Part shown: one piece after another, positions 57,745-64,000 of the stretch
Layout: every line of letters begins with the position of its first letter
How positions within the stretch are numbered: position 1 is the first letter of the stretch
Assembly: GCF_040954645.1 (NCBI RefSeq)
Contig: NC_092807.1
Span: 27,573,853 to 27,637,852 of the forward strand
Length of the DNA stretch: 64,000 nt
Origin: Diabrotica undecimpunctata
Taxonomy: Eukaryota; Arthropoda; Insecta; Coleoptera; Chrysomelidae
Reading direction: 5' to 3'
Made by a program: the position numbers and the translations under genes
Notes under the pieces: model-generated
The model's database searches: none
Seen by the model: only the letters and a program-made list of their open reading frames with translations
What the model was told of the DNA's origin: nothing

Positions 57745-57825
57745 TAGTTCTCGGGAAGAACCGCGTTGAGAATTTTTTACTCGACGTTTCGGCACCCATT
57801 TTGGAGCCATTATCAAGAGTGATAC
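57745..57825 (-). repeat. PLE-like terminus with hammerhead-like motif
   Basis: Minus strand 57784-57817 reads CTTGATAA, GGCTCC stem / GGTGCC, then GAAACGTCGAGT. It sits next to an (AT)n tract, as do other PLE ends here. Confidence 0.5.
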
Positions 57826-57843
57826 GGTTCGGTTCGAGTTCAT

Positions 57844-57940
57844 GGTCTCAATCTGCCTACTCCCCTCACTCGAGACGTACCAGTATCGTGTTCTGTATTG
57901 CAAGTGTCACTCGACACTGAGGAGTAGGCAGATTGAGACC
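57844..57940. repeat. 20-bp perfect inverted repeat
   Basis: GGTCTCAATCTGCCTACTCC (57844-57863) and its exact complement (57921-57940) enclose 57 bp. Confidence 0.9.
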
Positions 57941-57949
57941 TCAGTGCCG

Positions 57950-58410
57950 AGAGACAGTTCTGATATGATTCTCAGCATATTCTACCGATTATGGTACAAC
58001 CTACCTTACCTAGTCATTCTTCATTTTTGCACACGATTGTCTTTTCGCTTTTCTTTTCCATGTTGTACCGGCTTGTTTTCTTATGTCTTAGTTGAATCTT
58101 AAATTTGGACATCTTCTTGGTCTCTTGACGCCTCTTGGATATCACAGTGCAATTCTAGTGGACCACCTACTATCAATTCTTCTCGCTAAATGTCCCACCC
58201 ACTGCCATTTTAAAGATTTAATTCTGTGGATTACATCAATGACCTTGGTTTCCCGTCTGATTCATTCCATTCTTTTTCGCTCCATTCTGATCTCTCTTTA
58301 TTATACCTAGCATGCATCGCTCCAATGGCCTTTGAGTAACTTTGAGTTTGGATATTATTTCTTTCTTTAGTGTCCAAGTTTCTTTTTCCAGCATTATATC
58401 ATAATTAGTA
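57950..58410 (-). pseudogene. LINE C-terminus, part 2 of interrupted copy
   Basis: Minus strand: NYDIMLEKETWTLKKEIISK, LKVTQRPLERCMLGIIKRDQ, then degraded KWAGH-like and IDGP-like blocks. It continues the copy at 61035-61640; the pogo element separates them. Confidence 0.75.
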
Positions 58411-58412
58411 GA

Positions 58413-61032
58413 GGAGAACGTACAAATATGGGCTACTATTTTGTTTATTGCTGATATCTTGACTATTTTTTGATAAAAAAAGTTCAAATGACATAATTGG
58501 CATGTAGAATTGTTTTGCTCTTTTGTGCTAGTCCGTTTGTCTGCCTGGTAAGATATTTTTTTTCTGTAATGTTATAAAAACACTCACGGTGTCATTTAAG
58601 TAAGAAACGGAAAGGTGATATAAAGATGGGCTACTAGTAAAAATATTTTTATTTTTATTTTATAATTTTTTATGTACAATATTCACACACATATTCGTCT
58701 CTTTCTGCACCAGAACCATCTATGTGTGCCCACAAGTTGCACATAAGGCACTGAATCTATTTTTCACCTCGATAATCCTCACAAAATTTTCCTTTACAGA
58801 AAATACAATTTACATCCGTATTTTCCGGATCTGTTACACCAGGAATCTCTTCCAAATCCATATCTTCATCAGCTGGTTGAAATTCCTGCTCCTCACTATC
58901 GTTGTCAGAAGAACTTTCGATTTTCATTTTATGCTGCCTCTCTGACTTGTCTTTAATTTTTTTCCTAGTCACCTTTCTTGTGGACTCAGCCGTAATGTGT
59001 CGTTTTACTGCTTGTACATTTAATTTTTTTGCTGTTTTGCTGGTTTAATGCTTCCTTGTAAGGTAAAGAAGTTATTACCGTTGATTTCGATAATTTTCTA
59101 CCACGGTTTGTAGATTTTTTCCTGATCGACGGCACTGGGGATATTTCAAATGGACTTACAAACTTCTGCAAACCAGAAGGACCTGGTTCACTGATGTTGC
59201 TTGCTTCTGGTGTTTTTGGTAGGATAGCAGGTTCAATAGCTTGCGGACTTACAAACTTCTGCAAACCAGAAGGACCTAGTTCACTGATGTTGCTGGCTTT
59301 TGGAGTTTTTTGTAGGATATTAGGTTCAATAGATTCGGTTCTACATAGCTGTGGTTGTTACTCTCAATTTCTGCTGCAATAAAATCTGCATCTGAGAACA
59401 CAGTCTTATTGTTTCTCCAGTTTGACTTTTAAGGTATGCTTTGCCAAAAAGTTCTCCAATATCGTACTGAGAGAAGGCGCGGTTATTGTGACGTAACCAT
59501 TGCCTGATTTCTTCGCTATAGTATGCCTTGAGCATTCCCATGAAAGTTTTGTCTAGCAGTTGCAGTTTGTGTGTTGAATGTGGAGGTAATAAAATTTTAA
59601 CTATGTTATTCTCCCTTGCCAGATTGATCACATCTAAATTGCGAGTATGGCTGTAGTGTTCATTAAATATAAAAAGTACAGGAAACTCTTTAGAGGGTTT
59701 AACGGTATTTATGAAGTGTTTAAACCACTGTGTAAATAAATTAGACTGCACCCAACCATTAGGATGAACGGCTGATATCGATCCAGGAGGAGTACCTTTC
59801 ATGAGTTGCACATTCATGTTCTTTCTTGGGAAAATTAACATGGGTGGGATAAAATTCTCTCCAGCACTCATACATGCAATTAAAGTGATCAATGATCCTC
59901 TCTCAGCCGCAGTCAGCGATGCGATTGTCTCTTTCCTTTGTACTCCACTATTGCTGCAATTTTATTTTGCACAATGGTTAGGCCTGTTACATCTACGTTG
60001 TAAACCTAATTACTGAAAAAATTGTATTTATCATATGCTTTTTCCAGATGATCAAAAAACATTTAAACATTCTCTTTGTTAAAGCTAGCTGCCTGTTCAA
60101 AAGACGTTCCAGTTGGTTTTCTTAAAGCCAATGTATTTTTATGACGCGCCAAGAACAAATCTAGCCAACCTATACCAGCTTTTTTTAACTGCATAAAGGG
60201 ATGATTTAATCCATTTGATTCAGCCAGATTAAATGCTATTCGTTTGATATCAGTCCGCATTAAACCATAGCATTTCGCTTCCATTTGAAGGATATAGTCC
60301 ACCAAACAGTTTTCTAAATCTAGGCCAAAAATAGTTCTTCTTCCCAGTTTCTTAGTACTGCTTCATCTGGACTCAGTTCAGTTATTTTGCCAACCGTTGT
60401 ACTGTCAATCTCGGGACATTATAAGTTTTAGCTGCTTTTAATGTACCCATCATTTTATCTCTCACAGCTTCAATAGCAGATTTAATGCTATCTGGATACC
60501 AGGACTTTCTTTGTTTTGGACTTACAATACTTTTTCTAGGCATTCTGAAAAGAAAAAACCCTGTAGACTAAACTGATACAAATATGGGCTAGCTCATATT
60601 TGTAGCACCACACAAATATGGGCTAGCTCATATTTGTAGCACCACGCTTGCCCATATTGCAACATAACCAAACATATATTCAAATATGAATAACTAAAAT
60701 GCAACACAAATTAAAAGAAAAAGTCGCAAATATTATGAAAATATCAGCCTTTCGCTTATGATGTGTGATAAAATATTAAATTTATTCATAGTTTTCACAA
60801 AAAAAAAAAAAAATGAAATAAAAACATACCTGAAAAGTTCTTCAACAGCGTCAACACTAACATGTGATTGTTTCAACGGTCACTGGACCTAGCTCACTGT
60901 AAGTTTTATTAGTTATTATTTTAGACTAAAGAGTGTCTAGTCAAGCTATTGACGTATAGATGGTAGTGTGTATTTCATATTAATTGCGATAGCCCATATT
61001 GGTAGAATAGCCCATATTTGTACCTTATCCTC
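58413..61032 (-). mobile_element. pogo-like DNA transposon
   Basis: Terminal inverted repeats GAGGA(G/T)AA(C/G)GTACAAATATG flanked by TA (58411-58412, 61033-61034). Length 2,620 bp. The subterminal word ACAAATATGGGCTA or its complement occurs repeatedly: 58422, near 60571, 60612 and 60630, and near 60995 and 61010, with weaker forms at 58622 and 60650. The transposase is on the minus strand. Confidence 0.88.
58670..60543 (-). pseudogene. pogo/Tigger-type transposase, broken
   Basis: Met codon 60541-60543: MPRKSIVSPKQRKSWYPDSI, AIEAVRDKMMGTLKAAKTYN, VPRLTVQRL (psq-type helix-turn-helix). Frame 60063-60305: DYILQMEAKCYGLMRTDIKR, LAFNLAE/KKAGIGWLDLFLAR (CENP-B-like second DNA-binding domain). 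A gap then covers the first catalytic Asp region. Frame 59341-59892: ITLIACMSAGENFIPPMLIF, PVLFIFNEHYSHTRNLDVIN (expected D-N-H has Asn-Glu), LLPPHSTHKLQLLDKTFMGM (third position Asp). The C-terminus is Ser/Pro-rich with a PHD-like Cys cluster (CIFCKGKFCEDYRGEK, then CLMCNLWAH and CEYC to about 58680). Multiple frameshifts. Confidence 0.85.
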
Positions 61033-61034
61033 TA

Positions 61035-61640
61035 ATATATACTGATCGAATGTTTTTTTCTTCAGGTGGATTGGCATTCTCGATTTGATCATAACTGTAT
61101 TTCTATCAAAACATGCCCAAGCCAATTTCATTCTTTTGTTGATTTCTGTAAGTAGGGAGCCAGATTTATGTATTAGTTGCCCTAAGTATACATACTCACC
61201 TACTGTCTCAAATGCAGTGTTGTTTATTATTACATCTTGGATATCTACTAAGCTCGTTGTACATGGTTTTTATTTTTAGGCCAACTTCATTGCTAGCTGC
61301 ATTTAGGTAGCTTATATTTTCTTGTAGTTCTGCTGGATGGTATTATTAGCAATTAGAACGATGTCGTCTGCAAATCTTAAATGGCTGAGGTATTCTCCAT
61401 TAATGGATATTCCTTTATTCTGCCAGTTTATTTTGTCTGTTCTGCCTTTTCGAAATCTATAAAGGTTATTGATAGCGGTATTTCATATTCTCTAGCTCTA
61501 CTCATTAGTTCTCGAAGCGTATGGATATGATCCATGATACTGAATCCACTTCTGAAGCCAGCTTGCTCTCTTGGCTGTGCAGCATCTAATGCATTTGTTA
61601 ATGCATCTAATGCAATATTTTCAACTTTTACTATTCCTTC
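61035..61640 (-). pseudogene. LINE RT fragment, part 1 of interrupted copy
   Basis: Minus strand: EQAGFRSGFSIMDHIHTLRE, REYEIPLSITFIDFEKA, a degraded catalytic region, then EINKRMKLAWACFDRNTVMI, KKKTFDQYIL at the pogo junction. Together with 57950-58410 it makes one 5'-truncated LINE. Confidence 0.8.
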
Positions 61641-62400
61641 TTCTTCTTTCTTCTTCTTCTTCCTCTTTATAAGCTATTCTGCTTGTTCATTGGCGGATTA
61701 ATACTTCTATGGAAGGTTGTCACTCTACCTTTTGCGCGGTCGTCCATTCTGCTTATGCGGTTAGTCCATTCTTTTTTTTATTTTGTGTCTATTCATTTAT
61801 TCACTAAACGTTACATTTTCTTCTAATGTCTTTACATTTCTTTCAATTTCTCAGCGTATTTCCTGTAATTCCTCTCAGTACTCTCATCTCTGCCGTTTCC
61901 AATAGCCTTTGCGTTGTGGCTGTGTCGGGTCTTGTTTCTGAGGCATATGTCATTATTGGTCTTAGACTGGCTTCATAAATTATTGGCATCATCTCAGTGT
62001 CAATGTGTCTGTTTTGCCATATAGTGTTATTAAGGCATCCTGCCAGGTTATTTACTTTTTGTACTTGATCTCTCTCTTCTTTATCCAGGTCTTCATAGCT
62101 TGACAGTGTAATCGCAGCTATTTTATTTTCATTACTTGGTCAATACTGATACCATCAATTTTTATTTTTCATCTGGTTGGTTCTTTGCTGACTACTATTT
62201 TTTAGTTTTCTGAGATGCGATTGTCATATTAAATTCTTTTTCTGTTATGTTAAATCTGTGGACCAGTCTTTGCAGGTTATCTTTATCTTGGGCTATTAAT
62301 ATTGCGTCGGCTGTGTGTAGCGTTTTAAATTTTATAATACGTCCCTGTTCGTTTATCTCGTCAGTACGCATAAAGATTGCCATAAAATCTGTGTTTGTCT
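61641..62400 (-). pseudogene. LINE fragment, third copy at right
   Basis: Minus strand: MRTDEINEQGRIIKFKTLHT, ADAILIAQDKDNLQRLVHRF (degenerate YADD), then YEASLRPIMTYASETRPDTA, RLLETAEMRVLRGITGNTLR and GRPRKRWSDN-like words. The tail is (GAAGAAGAA)n at 61640-61662. Confidence 0.75.
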
Positions 62401-63849
62401 TTTACGAAAATCCTTAATGCGTAAATAACGCTGGATATATTTTTTGTCTATGTGTACTTTCAAATCCCATAACCTTTTGTTACAAAGTCAGGTAGAACTC
62501 CGGTTTAAAAACTACGTGCTATTTTGTTAATTTGTATTATGTTATATCTATTTCGACAAGTTTTTGTCGCCTAGAGGATTATATTTTATGATGCCCCCCT
62601 AATATAAAAAAGAGTTTTTATTTGTCTTTCGTCGTTAAAACACAATAAACTGGAATATTTAAAAAGTTGTTTTTGTCGCTTAGAACGAGAGTCCGAGGTA
62701 TATTTGTTTGTTTAGGTTTTGTAAAAACAAGGGGGAGAGTTATTTTATGGCGTGGAATTTGTAAAATTTAACGCAAATAGGAGTCGACATTTAAGTTCCA
62801 AGCAGGGCAGACGTGCTACAATGTGAGTCGAGCTAAGGAAGTCCAACAAAAGATTTGAAATGTAAAATCTGGGGCAATTTTTGAATCGAACAAACGATTC
62901 AACTTTTTTGTAATGTTCTCATACCAGTGGACGTGATGATACTCTTTGCATGGGCAGTTCTGTCAGAGTGGTCACTGGAAGATTTGAACAGATACTGGAA
63001 ATTTTTGAAAAGTATTATATAGAATGTCCCCGTCGACAGCTTGATTCCTCCACCAAGTTCCTGTTTTAATCGTTCCTGCTTGAGTACGGAAATGGTTTCC
63101 TGTTTTCCATTTTGAAAATCTGTCCAAGTAGCTTCCCAGAGATGTAGCAAGTTTTTCCTTTACAAAGTTAAGTGATTATGTGAATTAAGGTAACAATTTA
63201 ATATAATAATTCTCCCAAGTTATAAAGACATTTTTAATAATTTGCTTTCATTAAAATAAAAGAATTTGTAATAATTAAAGTTTTATATTATTTTTGTCGT
63301 AGCTAAAAAATGTCATATTTTATTTTGTCTTAAGTTGTTATGTTGACATATGACATTTCGCTTTAATCCATTGTTTTTATAAGACAATTTTAATTTAATT
63401 ATTTTATATAAAAGATATTCCATATGTAAGATTAAATTAAATAATATTTTTCATAAAAAGGATATCCATAAAATTTTGATAATCTAAATTGGCCATATTA
63501 TAACCTAGAAACCATTTAAAATTTTTGTAGCAATCTCTTATGTAAACAAAGAACATGTAAGTTTTTATTAATTTGGATTATGTTGTATAATATGTTCTTG
63601 TAAAATCTGTATTTTTGATAACTGTTTGTTTAAGACAAAAATAAACGTTTAATTTGTTTCTCTGATCTATTTTGAGTTTTATTTGAAAAAGATATTTTTT
63701 TCTATATTTTTGATGTTCCATAATTATTTCCCTAGTTACAACTAGTGGTTGTAATAGGTATAATTAGGCACCTCCTAAGTGGCGCCCTATATTAAATTTC
63801 TTGAGGTGTTTCCGGTTTATTTTTATTTTATTTATTTATTTATTTTTTT
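62401..63849. other. No supported gene
   Basis: Repeated TTTTTGTCGC strings near 62570 and 62680, and a hairpin-like TGTCATAT...ATATGACA at 63312-63357. An 83-codon minus frame (62899-63150) is unrecognised. Confidence 0.45.
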
Positions 63850-64000
63850 TTGTAGTTGCCCCAATCCAACCCCCATATCTTCAACTTATCCACGACCCAG
63901 CTCTCCAACAACCAACTGAGTGTCGTACGCACTAGTTCCGATTATTTTGTTTGCCCAATCTTGTCCCCCATATTCTTACCCTGTGGTAAGCAAAATATCG
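63850..64000. repeat. Dispersed repeat copy 2 (see 34876-35054), runs off window
   Basis: Matches strings of the 34.9-kb repeat in order: TTGTAGTTGCCCC, CCCAGCTCTCCAACAACCA, TTACCCTGTGGTAAGCAAA. Confidence 0.6.

Overview
This window looks like intergenic and intronic DNA from an AT-rich, repeat-laden arthropod genome, most likely an insect and plausibly a beetle. The evidence is a CYP4-type cytochrome P450 with GT-AG introns, and many insect-style transposons: piggyBac, Tc1/mariner, pogo, Penelope-like (PLE), non-LTR and Gypsy. The species is inference. I saw no rRNA, tRNA, CRISPR array or prokaryotic gene.

The only host gene I can support is the 5' part of a CYP4-family P450 on the minus strand. 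Exon 1 is 9848-10013, exon 2 is 4987-5187 and exon 3 is 145-330. The rest lies beyond the left edge. All splice sites are GT-AG and the phases match. Its two introns (about 4.66 kb each) are filled with a PLE inverted pair, a piggyBac relic and many fragments of one LINE family.

10-25 kb: a short foldback element (10634-10979), LINE fragments, and a 3.5 kb DNA transposon of a family I cannot classify (14561-18049). That transposon splits a LINE and carries near-identical inverted ends and iterated subterminal motifs. Next to it lies a second, minus-strand relic of the same family (13430-14270). Then come a piggyBac relic, a Tc1-like pseudogene (minus, start 22433), a diverged tandem repeat, and a nearly complete but broken PLE with perfect 39-bp inverted termini (23228-25234).

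25-40 kb: two members of one DDE transposase family (26315-26895 and 32620-33987, the second broken by one visible stop), a piggyBac relic (27570-29032), a foldback repeat, two 28-bp palindromes, a LINE C-terminus of RNase H type, and a mariner-like element with inverted repeats of about 300 bp (36836-39787) that carries a LINE insertion.

40-53 kb is the clearest structure: a piggyBac-like element (40641-52819, TTAA at both ends) is interrupted by a 9.5-kb Gypsy LTR retrotransposon (41622-51162). The Gypsy element has 1,707-bp LTRs that look identical, a 4-bp AGAT target duplication, PBS, PPT, an intact 1,019-codon pol and a gag broken by a one-base indel. gag and pol are joined by a canonical -1 slippery heptamer.

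53-64 kb: a LINE nested in an RNase H-type LINE, AT microsatellites, PLE-like ends, and a pogo-like transposon (58413-61032, TA duplication) inserted into another LINE. The sequence shows layers of transposons inserted into transposons, not a cooperating gene system. The most unusual signals are the unclassified transposon family and recurring hammerhead-like folds in PLE-like termini.
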